64,000 nucleotides of DNA from Bacillota bacterium. Lineage in GTDB: Bacteria > Bacillota > Sulfobacillia > Sulfobacillales > Sulfobacillaceae. Position 1 is the first letter of the stretch; every line of letters begins with the position of its first letter. The notes under the pieces were generated by a model. That model did not search any database. It saw only the letters and a program-made list of their open reading frames with translations, and was not told the DNA's origin. Made by a program: the position numbers and the translations under genes. Shown here in pieces: positions 1-8,328 of this stretch. The DNA lies in the NCBI GenBank assembly GCA_026627385.1, contig JAPNUR010000001.1:62001-126000 (forward strand), given 5' to 3'.

Positions 1-1
1 G

Positions 2-685
2 GTTGCCGCCTACAACCCTGGCGAAGGGGTTATTAATAACCTGATTATGGGCAACAATGTAAGCCTGAGTCCTGCGGGAATTGTGGTGGCAGCCGACGTG
101 CCTGGCACCGTGGCGGAAGGAAATGCGGTTATTGACAATACCGCGACGTCAAACTTCCTTCCCGGTATCATTTTGCACAGCAACACCCCGGGCGATGTCG
201 TCACCAACAACAGCATCATCGGTAACACCGTCTCTGAAAACAAGCCGGATCCCGAGGTGTCTAGCGACAACGGTCCGACCGGAATCATCGCCATTGGCGC
301 GGTCGAACCGGTGACGCATACGCTGATTGCCGACAACCAGGTCTCAAGCGAAACCTACGGCATCTTCCTCGACAACGCGCCGGGCGTCCTGGGCCTGACG
401 AGCAATACCTTTAGCAATGTCACCGTCCCTATTAGCCCAGCTACTCCCGCCACCTTGTTCCCGCTGGTTCCCGTCACCGTAAACACATATGGGCACCTTG
501 CGTATTTTTACGCGGGCCTGTGGCCCAATCAGCCAGGCATGGTCGCCATCGCCAAGTACAGCACCAGCGGCACACTGCTCCAAGTGTATGCAGCCCACTA
601 CAGCGCCAACCTTGCCAGCGAAATTGGGTCAGTCGCCAATGGCGCCTACGAGCCACCCGGGCACTACACCATTCCGATGGATTAA
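2..685 (+). CDS. Parallel beta-helix (NosD-like) repeat protein, C-terminal part
   Basis: The reading frame is already open at base 2, so the N-terminus lies outside the window; about 227 residues are visible. The first 140 residues contain repeated asparagine-rich turns such as NNLIMGNNV, NSIIGNTVSEN and TLIADNQVSS, the pattern of right-handed parallel beta-helix proteins (NosD and pectate-lyase-like folds). The last 80 residues leave the repeat and look like a separate C-terminal tail. Such proteins are usually exported and often bind or cleave polysaccharides, but no catalytic residues can be assigned here. No signal peptide is visible because the start is missing. The fold is well supported; the function is unknown. 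Confidence 0.65.
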   Translation, partial: VAAYNPGEGVINNLIMGNNVSLSPAGIVVAADVPGTVAEGNAVIDNTATSNFLPGIILHSNTPGDVVTNNSIIGNTVSENKPDPEVSSDNGPTGIIAIGAVEPVTHTLIADNQVSSETYGIFLDNAPGVLGLTSNTFSNVTVPISPATPATLFPLVPVTVNTYGHLAYFYAGLWPNQPGMVAIAKYSTSGTLLQVYAAHYSANLASEIGSVANGAYEPPGHYTIPMD

Positions 686-739
686 CCGGGCGTAAGATCG
701 GGGCCCCCTTGACGGCGGGCCCCGCTGCACTGCTTCCCC

Positions 740-1480
740 TCAGGGGGCACCAACTATGGGGGGCAGTACCGTGACCACGTGGCCCACCACAACCACGGCC
801 GGAGGCGTCATGCGTTGCTGCTCGGCCGCGTGGGCCAGTTCTCTTAAGGGCGCCACGATCATCCGTTGGTCTGGCCATGAGGCCTTCTCGATCACGGCGG
901 CCGGTGTGTCAGCCGACATTCCCTGGGCCATGAGGCGCTCGGCGATAGCTCCTAACTGGGCCATGGCCATTAAGAAGACCAGGGTGCCGCCGAGTCCGAC
1001 GAGGTGCGGCCACGGCAACCGCTCAGGCTCGTGACCACTGACGACTGTCACCACCGCACTCACGCCCCGATGCGTGGCGGGTATGCCCCCCAACGTCAAG
1101 GCAGCCCAAGCCGACGACAGTCCCGGCACCAGATCAACAGCCACGCCGGCCTTAACCAGCGCCTGCACCTCTTCGCCGCCCCGGCCAAACACCATTGGAT
1201 CGCCGCCCTTTAAGCGGACCACGCGGAGACCTTGCCGGGCAAGGCGGATAAGGTGATCATTGACCTCTTCTTGGGCCATTCCCCGCCCCCCGGGAGCACG
1301 GCCGACACAGATTGCCACAGCATGCGGCGACACATGTTCCAGCATCTCTGGCAATATCAGCCGATCGTAAAGAACCGCGTCCGCTTCCTGAAGAAGCGCT
1401 GAGGCTTTTACCGTTAAAAGTTCAGGGCTCCCCGGGCCTGCCCCCACGAGGTGAACCAAGGGCGTGGTGATGCCAATCAC
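740..1480 (-). CDS. cobA: Uroporphyrinogen-III C-methyltransferase (SUMT)
   Basis: Transfers two methyl groups from SAM to uroporphyrinogen III to give precorrin-2, the first dedicated step to siroheme. The family signature is clear: VHLVGAGPGSPELLT near the N-terminus, DAVLYDRL, then GGDPMVFGRGGEE and VPGLSSAWAA for SAM binding. Length (about 246 aa) fits a stand-alone SUMT. The frame is open to 1567, but that would run far into sirC, so a GTG at 1480 (or TTG at 1459) behind a GGAGGTGAT-like stretch is preferred; the exact start is uncertain. It is the last gene of the sir-cysH-sat-sirC-cobA operon and overlaps the end of sirC, which fits siroheme supply for the sulfite reductase encoded upstream. 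Confidence 0.88.
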   Translation of the reverse strand: MIGITTPLVHLVGAGPGSPELLTVKASALLQEADAVLYDRLILPEMLEHVSPHAVAICVGRAPGGRGMAQEEVNDHLIRLARQGLRVVRLKGGDPMVFGRGGEEVQALVKAGVAVDLVPGLSSAWAALTLGGIPATHRGVSAVVTVVSGHEPERLPWPHLVGLGGTLVFLMAMAQLGAIAERLMAQGMSADTPAAVIEKASWPDQRMIVAPLRELAHAAEQQRMTPPAVVVVGHVVTVLPPIVGAP

Positions 1481-2069
1481 CTCCCGTATGCCGAAGGGCC
1501 TCTTGCCACGAGGTCCATGCGCGGTCCTCAGCCACCCGAATGCGTTCGCGAGCCTCAACGCCATCACGCTCTTCGCGAACGTTTAACCGCACTTGTCGTA
1601 CCCTCTCCAGACGCTCTGGCCATTGGTCGTCAAACAGGGATTCGAGCGCCTCGCGAATGCGCCGCGCCATGCCCGGCGCCCATCCACTGGTCGATACCGA
1701 CACCACGAGCGGTCCGCGCCGGAGATGACTCACCATAATACAATCGGACAGGGCCGGCTGATCGACCACGTTAACCAGGACCGCAGTTTGGCGCACCGTG
1801 CTCAAGAGGCGGCGATTCACGGCACCATCCTCGTGAGCAAGAATTACCAGCGCGGCACCCTTCACATCCGCAGGTTCGGGCCAGCGTGGAAACCAATGGA
1901 CAGTGTCACGCATGGCTGGCGGCAGCGGACAGTCGGGCCGCTGGTCGAAGACCGCAACCAACGCCTCCGCTGCGAGGAGCCGCTCAATCTTTGCCACCGC
2001 TGCCGTCCCCGAGCCGACCACCACCACCGGCCGCGAAGTCACGTCCAACATCACCGGAAAATACCCCAC
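1422..2069 (-). CDS. sirC: Precorrin-2 dehydrogenase (siroheme synthase N-domain type)
   Basis: Oxidises precorrin-2 to sirohydrochlorin with NAD+. The start is GTG at 2069, eight bases after AGAGGAG; the longer frame would run through the sat gene. The protein (215 aa) opens with YFPVMLDV and a Rossmann glycine motif GSGTAA near residue 19, followed by the typical NVVDQP segment near residue 100. This matches the N-terminal part of CysG and Met8. It lacks the SUMT domain, which is supplied by the next gene. No separate ferrochelatase is seen, so iron insertion is either a second activity of this protein, as in Met8, or encoded elsewhere. It lies immediately after sat in the sulfate operon. 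Confidence 0.82.
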   Translation of the reverse strand: MGYFPVMLDVTSRPVVVVGSGTAAVAKIERLLAAEALVAVFDQRPDCPLPPAMRDTVHWFPRWPEPADVKGAALVILAHEDGAVNRRLLSTVRQTAVLVNVVDQPALSDCIMVSHLRRGPLVVSVSTSGWAPGMARRIREALESLFDDQWPERLERVRQVRLNVREERDGVEARERIRVAEDRAWTSWQEALRHTGGDWHHHALGSPRGGRPGEP

Positions 2070-2071
2070 AG

Positions 2072-3157
2072 TTACGACTCCTCTTGAAACGCCGCCATTA
2101 ATATCTCGGCCACCTCTGGTCGCATCACCTCTGTGGGAGGCATTGTGCCTTGACGCAATAACCGCCGCACCATGGTACCGGACATCTGAATCCAGTCGGA
2201 GGGGTGTGGACAGGTGCGACGCGACACAGTGGCCTGGCAGCGGCAACAGTAACCAATGTCGTCGAAGGTCACCGGCGTGATGCCGATTTCCGGGGCCAGG
2301 CGTTCAAGCAGCTGCCGCGCAGCCTCCGCCTGGTAAAAGTAGCCCACGCCCGCGGCGTCGCGGCCGACGATAAAGTGGGTGGCGCCAAAGTTCTTGCGCA
2401 CCAGGGCGTGAAACAACGCTTCCCGGGGCCCCGCATACCGCATCGCGGCGCCAAAGGTCGCCAAAAGCACGCGGTTGGCCGGAAAGTAACCCGATATCAG
2501 CGCCCGATAGGTTTTGATGCGAATGGAGGCGGGCACGTCATCGGATTTCGTCGGTCCCACTAACGGGTGCAACACGAGGCCGTCCGTGATCTCGAGAACG
2601 GTCTTCAGAAGATATTCGTGGGCCCGGTGCGGCGGGTTTCGCGTTTGAAAGAAGGTCACCGTTCGCCATCCGCGCTGGGCAATGGCGGCGCGCACCTCCT
2701 TAGGCGTAGCTGGCTCGCCGTAAGGGGAGGGGGTGACGTGTACGACGGTGACCGGACCCGCAAGACACCAGCGGGGCATCCTAAATAGCCGGTCGACGCC
2801 GGGATGCTCGCGACTGTTGGTCAAATACACGTGGCGAGCTTCGGATTCGACAGAACGCTCAAACCGGTCGGTAACCCGCAAAATAGCCTGAAATCCGCCA
2901 GGACCCGCCAGGTTCACCACATCGCCGATCGCGATTTCGTGGGCGACCTCCGCCGCGACCGGCAGCACGATCGGCAGGGGAAACAGCGAACCGCTCGGTA
3001 ACCGCATGTCGTGCACCACGCCGCGATATTCGTCTTGGGTCATAAATCCATTCAGTGGCTCGTAGGCACCCATCGCCAGTAACTCGGCGTCGGCTGCTTC
3101 GACCGCCGTTAGTGGTATTGTCACCCGCGCGGGCGTAACTGACGAGACCGTATTCAT
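2072..3157 (-). CDS. sat: Sulfate adenylyltransferase (ATP sulfurylase)
   Basis: Makes adenosine 5'-phosphosulfate (APS) from sulfate and ATP in the cytoplasm. The nucleotide-binding motif QTRNPPHRAHE is present near residue 170 and GRDAAG further on; a cysteine/histidine cluster (CCRCQ...CPH) near residue 330 resembles the metal-binding site of bacterial single-subunit Sat enzymes. Length is 361 aa. The ATG at 3157 overlaps the cysH stop codon in an ATGA arrangement, behind AAAGGAG, so translation is probably coupled; an upstream alternative start at 3196 would lie inside cysH. No APS kinase gene is present, consistent with direct reduction of APS by the CysH protein encoded upstream. Confidence 0.93.
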   Translation of the reverse strand: MNTVSSVTPARVTIPLTAVEAADAELLAMGAYEPLNGFMTQDEYRGVVHDMRLPSGSLFPLPIVLPVAAEVAHEIAIGDVVNLAGPGGFQAILRVTDRFERSVESEARHVYLTNSREHPGVDRLFRMPRWCLAGPVTVVHVTPSPYGEPATPKEVRAAIAQRGWRTVTFFQTRNPPHRAHEYLLKTVLEITDGLVLHPLVGPTKSDDVPASIRIKTYRALISGYFPANRVLLATFGAAMRYAGPREALFHALVRKNFGATHFIVGRDAAGVGYFYQAEAARQLLERLAPEIGITPVTFDDIGYCCRCQATVSRRTCPHPSDWIQMSGTMVRRLLRQGTMPPTEVMRPEVAEILMAAFQEES

Positions 3158-3837
3158 TGGTGCAGCCCACACTCCTTTTTCTCGAATCCAGACCACCGGC
3201 CAGCGCGCAAGTCCTCACCCGGTTTCACAGGCCGGGTACAGGGCATGCAGCCGATGCTGGGAAAGCCTTGGTCGTGTAGCGGGTTATACGGCACATCGCG
3301 GTCGCGCACCCATTGCCACACCTCGGCCGTAGACCAGAGCACCAGGGGGTTGACTTTCACCAACCCGTGGCTCCCGTCCCATTCCACCGCCAGCGCCGCG
3401 GCGCGCGTAGGACTTTGTTCTCGGCGAATGCCCGTAATCCACGCCGCATATCCATCTAGCGCCTCATTGAGCGGCAGAACCTTTCTTAAGCGGCAACAAA
3501 GGTCCGGATCCCGGGCCCATAAATCGTCCCCATATTGATCTGCCTGCTCCGCCAATGACAGTGACGGACGAATGCGCCGTAAGCGCACTCTATACCGCGC
3601 TTGGATGGCCTGGACCGTCTGGTAAGTTTCGTGAAATAGCAAATCCGTGTCTAACATAAAGACGTCGGGACACGGAACCACTTGCGCCGCCATGTCTATC
3701 AGGGCCACATCCTCCAGACCAAAACTCGACGCCAAGGTTATCCGATCGCCAAATTGTTGGTAGGCCCAGGCTAAGATTGCCAACGGGGATTGCCCGGTAA
3801 ATCGCTTCCCGATTTCGGCCCACTGACTCTCCATCAC
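3154..3837 (-). CDS. cysH: Assimilatory APS/PAPS reductase, iron-sulfur type
   Basis: Reduces APS (or PAPS) to sulfite with thioredoxin-type reductant. The 227-aa protein has the PAPS-reductase fold and the C-terminal catalytic ECGLH motif. It also has a CC pair near residue 113 and CMPC near residue 197; these four cysteines bind a 4Fe-4S cluster and mark the APS-type enzymes found in Bacillus and plants. GTG (3837) and ATG (3834) are both possible starts behind AGAGGAGGTGA, overlapping the sulfite reductase stop codon. With sat next door and no APS kinase, APS is the likely substrate. Confidence 0.9.
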   Translation of the reverse strand: MMESQWAEIGKRFTGQSPLAILAWAYQQFGDRITLASSFGLEDVALIDMAAQVVPCPDVFMLDTDLLFHETYQTVQAIQARYRVRLRRIRPSLSLAEQADQYGDDLWARDPDLCCRLRKVLPLNEALDGYAAWITGIRREQSPTRAAALAVEWDGSHGLVKVNPLVLWSTAEVWQWVRDRDVPYNPLHDQGFPSIGCMPCTRPVKPGEDLRAGRWSGFEKKECGLHQ

Positions 3838-5528
3838 GACGTCACCTCCTCTAGGCGAGCCGCTAAGCGATCCACGCCCAAACTTTCAACCCAGTCGCCA
3901 AAACTCTGGTCAGCCACCCGCTCCTGAGCGTACCAGTGTAACAACGGTTGAATGGCCCGAAACAGCTCCTCGTACGGCACGCGTTCCCGAAATTTGTGGT
4001 TGAGCCGCGTCCCTAGGCGATTGCCCCCTAAATAGATGTGATACTTTCCTGGGGCCGCTCCCACAAACCCAATTTCGGCCAGCTCCGCGCGCACGCAGTT
4101 GTTGGGGCACCCCGTCATGCGCACAACCAGTGGCATGTCCCGAAACCCCAATTTTACCCACTCCTCTTCGATTTGTTGCTGAAGAGGCAAAAACACGCGC
4201 TCCGCCTCTGCCAAAGCGAGGCCGCACGTGGGTAAGGCGACGCAAGCCATGGCTGCCCGCCGCATAGGCGTCAGGCGCTCCGCCCGAAGATACCCTTGAG
4301 CTTCTAAGCGGTCTTGAATCGTAAAGGCGACATCTCTGTCAAGGTCGAGCAGTAGCAGATTTTGCTGCGGCGTAATGCGCAGCGCTGGCCGATAGTCGGC
4401 GACGATCCCGCGTAAGACCTCTTTTAAAGTTCCCGCAATGCGACCTTGAGGAATATAAAGGCCGAGATAGCCGCGGTTCTGAGAGATGGCATGATACCCC
4501 AAGTGATCTGCCGCCTCTTGCCAACCGAGCGGTAACGGCGGTTCCAGCGAGAGGCCCGCACGTCGCTCCACTTCTTGGCGAAAGCTATCAATCCCCCACG
4601 CCTCCACCAAGTATTTCATGCGCGCAAACCGGCGGTCATCGCGGTTTCCGTAGTCGCGCTGCACGGTCAGAATTGCTGTGACCACTGCCAAGAGATCCTG
4701 AGGGGCGACCGTCCCCAGCGGTTTGGCCAGCACCGGGTGCGTTCGCAAAACTCCGTGCGAATGACCGAGTCCGCCCCCGACCAGCACCGTAATGGCCGCC
4801 AAATGCCCGGTAGAATCAGGATGCGCCACCAACCCGATATCTTGGCTGTAGACATCAATGCAGTTGTCACCCTGCACGGCCATACCGGTCTTAAATTTCC
4901 GCGGCAAATATGTCTCCCCGTACAACGGTTCTTCTTCAGCTACATCCCATACCTTGCGCCCTTCGACAAAAAGTTCTAGATACGCGCGCGTCTGGGGTTT
5001 TAATTCATGGCTGACTCGTTGGGCTAGGCAGCGCACCTCATCCACCAGTCCGCCGCCATCGGGGGCGGGGCAGCACATCACATTGCGCTCTACGTCACCG
5101 CAACCAGCCAATGTGGTAGCACCTAGCTGGTAAAGATGTTGAATCAGCTCCGGTAAATCCCCTTTGTGCACGCCATGCAGCTGCACCGCTTGGCGCGAGG
5201 TCAGGCGAAAGTGGCCGAGGCCCAGATCATCGGCCAGCGCATCAATCGCCAAGTATTGTTCGGCCGCCATGTCGCCGCCGGCCAACGCGACGCGCACCAT
5301 AAATCGATGCTCAGGGTTCAGTCCCGCGCTTTTCCAAGCTCGCCGCTGGTCTCGATCCTCTTGCTGGTACATGCCAAAAAATTTCATCAGTTGCCGACTA
5401 TCTTCCGACACGCCGCTGTCGTCGCGGTTGTAGAGGTCATCGTAGACATGGCCGCGCAAGTGCCGGCTCTCAGCTTTAATCTGCTCGATCGATCGCGCCA
5501 TCTCATCGCCCCCCACAGTGTTTGCCAA
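3834..5528 (-). CDS. Sulfite reductase, siroheme/4Fe-4S hemoprotein
   Basis: Six-electron reduction of sulfite to sulfide for cysteine synthesis. The 564-aa protein has the duplicated nitrite/sulfite reductase architecture. Cluster and siroheme ligands are visible as C-x5-C (CVALPTC, around residue 430) and C-x3-C (TGCPNNC, around residue 475). No flavoprotein subunit gene (cysJ) is nearby, so electrons may come from ferredoxin or from a subunit encoded elsewhere. Two starts are plausible: TTG at 5528 after GAAGGAAA, or ATG at 5501 after a G-rich stretch; the residues from 5501 (MARSIEQIK) look most like the family. It is the first gene of the sulfate operon and is followed by cysH with overlapping stop and start codons. 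Confidence 0.92.
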   Translation of the reverse strand: MANTVGGDEMARSIEQIKAESRHLRGHVYDDLYNRDDSGVSEDSRQLMKFFGMYQQEDRDQRRAWKSAGLNPEHRFMVRVALAGGDMAAEQYLAIDALADDLGLGHFRLTSRQAVQLHGVHKGDLPELIQHLYQLGATTLAGCGDVERNVMCCPAPDGGGLVDEVRCLAQRVSHELKPQTRAYLELFVEGRKVWDVAEEEPLYGETYLPRKFKTGMAVQGDNCIDVYSQDIGLVAHPDSTGHLAAITVLVGGGLGHSHGVLRTHPVLAKPLGTVAPQDLLAVVTAILTVQRDYGNRDDRRFARMKYLVEAWGIDSFRQEVERRAGLSLEPPLPLGWQEAADHLGYHAISQNRGYLGLYIPQGRIAGTLKEVLRGIVADYRPALRITPQQNLLLLDLDRDVAFTIQDRLEAQGYLRAERLTPMRRAAMACVALPTCGLALAEAERVFLPLQQQIEEEWVKLGFRDMPLVVRMTGCPNNCVRAELAEIGFVGAAPGKYHIYLGGNRLGTRLNHKFRERVPYEELFRAIQPLLHWYAQERVADQSFGDWVESLGVDRLAARLEEVTS

Positions 5529-5562
5529 CGCATGATTTCCTTCGCTTGATGATACATCTCTT

Positions 5563-5588
5563 ATACTATATTGTCTATTGGTATTATA
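5563..5588 (-). promoter_or_regulatory. Putative promoter and dyad operator of the sulfate operon
   Basis: On the minus strand a perfect TATAAT lies at 5588-5583. A dyad, ATACTA-N10-TGGTAT (5563-5584), overlaps its downstream part and would cover the transcription start. The -35 region is poor. The surrounding 60 bases are much more AT-rich than the operon. The position would suit a repressor, for example a CymR-like Rrf2 protein, but the identity of any regulator is a guess. Confidence 0.4.
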
Positions 5589-5619
5589 GGGTTTATAGAA
5601 AATGTGTACGAGAAAAATT

Positions 5620-6280
5620 ATTGTGCCGACTTCCTACGGGACGTATGAGATACATAAGCAGCGCTGCGCTAGCGAATTCCAAAGCACCGCCACGATCTTT
5701 TGCCCGGGACACCTCTCGCTACTCCGGCAGCGAATCGGCCGGTCACGAAGAGCATGTCCGTTGCCGGGATCTCATCGCATACCCGCTAACGCGTGCGCGG
5801 CACCGCGTGGCGAGACATCACCACCGGAACCTCTTGCACTCTTAAGCGTTTCGCCCCCACAACCAGTTCTTCTCGAGCTTGAGGCAAGAACCCCTGGCCG
5901 GCATAGCCGGTGAATTGCCCGTATGAGAGAGCGGCACGCCAAGGGAACCCAGTGCGCCGCGTCGCCCCGGCCAGCCATAGCCAAGGCCACCCGAAAATCG
6001 GCCGCGCAAGGTCACCTCCCGGATTTTCGCCAAAACGCCGCCGTTGCCGTGGAAGAAAAATACGGTTAGCGATATCAGCCAAGGAAAAAACGTGTCGCAA
6101 CAGCCGATGAAGGGGAACCTTCCGCTTACAGCGTTAGGTACAGGGCGATTAAATGGGCATTTCATCCGCCAACAGCGTGCCGGGATAGTCGGCGTTTAGC
6201 CACACAGCGGCCACCCCGCGTTTGGAAGCAGTGAACCGTGCCCCTAAGCCCCCTTCGCGACCAGTTTCCAAGCCTTTTGC
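5620..6280. other. Long intergenic stretch without a convincing gene
   Basis: About 650 bases separate the sulfate operon promoter from the aldo/keto reductase gene. Several short open frames exist on the minus strand. One, around 5790-5890, reads EVPVVMSRHA, which faintly recalls the C-terminal part of family-2 glycosyltransferases, but it has no start, ribosome binding site or continuous frame. It may be a decayed gene; nothing else can be supported. Confidence 0.3.
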
Positions 6281-6286
6281 GCAAAA

Positions 6287-7276
6287 TCACGGCTCGTTGG
6301 CGGCGACTTCGGCGCTAACCTGGTTTAACGCCTCCCGGTCGCTCGCGGACAAGCGCCATTCCATGGCGCCCGCGTTTTCCGCCGCCTGACTCACGCGCGT
6401 CGCGCCGGGAATGGCCAAGATATGGTCGCCGGGCGCGGTAATAATCCAGTTGAGGGCCACCTGTGCAGGTGTCACCTGATAGCGGGCAGCCATCTCGTGC
6501 AACACGTCAATCAGCGGCTGCGTGCGCCGTAAATAGGGAGGGCGAAACCGCGGATCCAGGCGGCGCATGCCCTGTGGTTTGACATCCTCTTGATGGAATT
6601 TCCCCGTCAGCAATCCTTGAGCCAGCGGCGAGTACGCAATGATGCTCATCCCCAAATCTTGGGCAGCTGACAAAATGCCGTTCTGTTCAATACGCCGATC
6701 CAACAAATGATACCGGACTTGGTTAGAAACCAACGTATGGCCGTGCGCCTTCAACGCCCGGTAGGCCTCTTGCATTTGGCGAGCCGAAAAATTGCTGACC
6801 CCCGCATGGCGGATCAACCCGGCATCAATGAGGCGCGCCATGGCCTCCATCTGCTGGGGGATCGACGAATGCGAATAGGGTTGATGAATTTGATAAAGCA
6901 CAATGGGCCGCTGATTTAAACGTTTCAGGCGCTCCTGGATCGTCTCTTCCAAGTGGCGGGCCGACCGCAACACCGGCCACCACTTGGTGGCAATGCTCAC
7001 CGCATCGCGAGGAATGCCTAATCCGTCAAGCGCCGTCGCCAGCGCTTCTTCCGACTTGCCTCCCCCATAAATTTCTGCGGTGTCAAACCAATTAATCCCG
7101 TGGTTTAGGGCTTCCTCCACAATGGACATAATTAACACGGGCGACAAGCGGGGCCAAAACTTACCCACCACGCCCTGACCCTGACTAAACTGCCATGTCC
7201 CCAACCCTACAGGAGACAGCCAGACATCGCTGGTGCCCAAGCGATAGCGAGGACGCATTTCTTCCGCCGTGTTCAT
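6287..7276 (-). CDS. Aldo/keto reductase
   Basis: NAD(P)H-dependent oxidoreductase of the AKR superfamily (TIM barrel, 329 aa). The catalytic tetrad is readable: Asp and Tyr in FDTAEIYGGGKSEE, Lys in IATKWWPV and His in LYQIHQPYS. The cofactor-binding C-terminal part has IPGATRVSQAAENAGA. It belongs with the YghZ/YajO/Tas-like general AKRs; the substrate cannot be told. The ATG at 7276 is preferred to a GTG at 7312 because a perfect -10 (TATAAT) ends only six bases before it, suggesting a leaderless message. It is transcribed alone. Confidence 0.85.
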   Translation of the reverse strand: MNTAEEMRPRYRLGTSDVWLSPVGLGTWQFSQGQGVVGKFWPRLSPVLIMSIVEEALNHGINWFDTAEIYGGGKSEEALATALDGLGIPRDAVSIATKWWPVLRSARHLEETIQERLKRLNQRPIVLYQIHQPYSHSSIPQQMEAMARLIDAGLIRHAGVSNFSARQMQEAYRALKAHGHTLVSNQVRYHLLDRRIEQNGILSAAQDLGMSIIAYSPLAQGLLTGKFHQEDVKPQGMRRLDPRFRPPYLRRTQPLIDVLHEMAARYQVTPAQVALNWIITAPGDHILAIPGATRVSQAAENAGAMEWRLSASDREALNQVSAEVAANEP

Positions 7277-7282
7277 GCGCCC

Positions 7283-7312
7283 ATTATACCGAGTGGTCAG
7301 GCCTTTCGTCAC
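7283..7312 (-). promoter_or_regulatory. Promoter of the aldo/keto reductase gene (leaderless type)
   Basis: On the minus strand GTGACG (-35, 4 of 6 matches) at 7312-7307 is followed after 18 bases by TATAAT at 7288-7283. The predicted transcription start, about seven bases further, falls on the ATG at 7276. No ribosome binding site lies between, so the mRNA would be leaderless. Confidence 0.5.
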
Positions 7313-7347
7313 CTCTGATTTCCATGACCACTAACCGGCTCCCTTGG

Positions 7348-7710
7348 TTATGTCTCGCTGCCCTTTGAGCTTTCATCCGGCGTAGCGTTGGTTACCCCGC
7401 TCAACTTTGCTGGCGGCTGAAATGTCTCCCCAAACATCGCTTGCAACACCTTAATCGGTAGCCGCGCCATGCCCTCTAAAGCCCACACGGCCTCGTCCGC
7501 GCTCTCAGCCCATGGTCCCTTGCGGCCTTGGATTTGTCGCCGCACCAAGCGAAATGGCGACGCCACTATGGTGTCGACAAACCATAATTCCTGTCGAACC
7601 GCGTCGTTCAACGAATTGATCGAACCCATGGGCGGCTTTGGATGAGGCTTGACGGGCTTTTTTAGCGGATTCACGGCGCCGCTCTGCTCTTCTACGTTTT
7701 GGTCAGCCAT
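7348..7710 (-). CDS. Small hypothetical protein
   Basis: A 120-aa protein with a clear ribosome binding site (AAGGGAG, 5 bases before ATG). The first 30 residues are proline- and lysine-rich (KKPVKPHPKPP) and probably disordered; the middle (residues 35-95) is predicted helical with charged and aromatic residues; the C-terminus is again polar and disordered. No known family is recognised. It is monocistronic and lies divergent to panD. It could be a granule- or membrane-associated structural protein, but that is a guess from composition only. Confidence 0.6.
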   Translation of the reverse strand: MADQNVEEQSGAVNPLKKPVKPHPKPPMGSINSLNDAVRQELWFVDTIVASPFRLVRRQIQGRKGPWAESADEAVWALEGMARLPIKVLQAMFGETFQPPAKLSGVTNATPDESSKGSET

Positions 7711-7932
7711 AATCTCCCTTCCCTGTCGGTCGCGTGGTTAGAGGCTCATTGCGTAGAATTCTCCTCCAGCTTGATTCTATGCGAAGAAGTCCAATTGCTC
7801 AACGCCATCCCGAGTCCGATGAATCGGGTGAAAACTTCCCTTGACCGGATCATAGGATAAAACCAGAATGGATAGGGTAGTAACATCGAGAACACGGATG
7901 TTCATGCGTCGCGCGAAGAGAGGAGAGCGCCC

Positions 7933-8328
7933 ATGTTCCGGGAAATGCTGAAATCCAAGATTCACCGAGCCACGGTCACCGAATCGAATCTTCATTACAT
8001 CGGGAGCCTCACTCTAGGGTACGCCTTAATGGAGGCGGCCGACATTTTACCCAACGAGTTTGTGCATATCACCAACATCAATACCGGAGACCATTGGGTG
8101 ACCTATGCGATTGAGGACCATGAAAACCCTGGCGCCTTGTGCCTTAACGGGACGGCGGCGCGCCATTTTCATCCTGGCGATCTGGTCATCGTGCTGGCGT
8201 ACGGTTACTATTCTGACGAGGAAATTCGCAGCGGGATCCGTCCCCGTTTGGTCTACGTTGACGGCCAAAACCGCATCACCCAGGTGTTGCAGGGCGATAC
8301 CCCCTACACCGTAGAACCTCACGGTTAA
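7933..8328 (+). CDS. panD: Aspartate 1-decarboxylase, pyruvoyl type (variant active site)
   Basis: Makes beta-alanine from L-aspartate for pantothenate and CoA. The 131-aa proenzyme aligns without gaps to the first 60 residues of E. coli PanD: Lys9, the Tyr22/Gly24-Ser25 self-cleavage site (YIGS) and Tyr58 are kept, and the NGTAA segment follows later. Two differences stand out: the Asp after the cleavage segment is Gly29, and the position of substrate-binding Arg54 is His54. The ATG follows GAGGAGA by six bases. panB and panC are not nearby. It converges on the ABC exporter operon, with stop codons overlapping in TTAA. Decarboxylase function is likely but should be checked because of Arg54. 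Confidence 0.83.
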   Translation: MFREMLKSKIHRATVTESNLHYIGSLTLGYALMEAADILPNEFVHITNINTGDHWVTYAIEDHENPGALCLNGTAARHFHPGDLVIVLAYGYYSDEEIRSGIRPRLVYVDGQNRITQVLQGDTPYTVEPHG

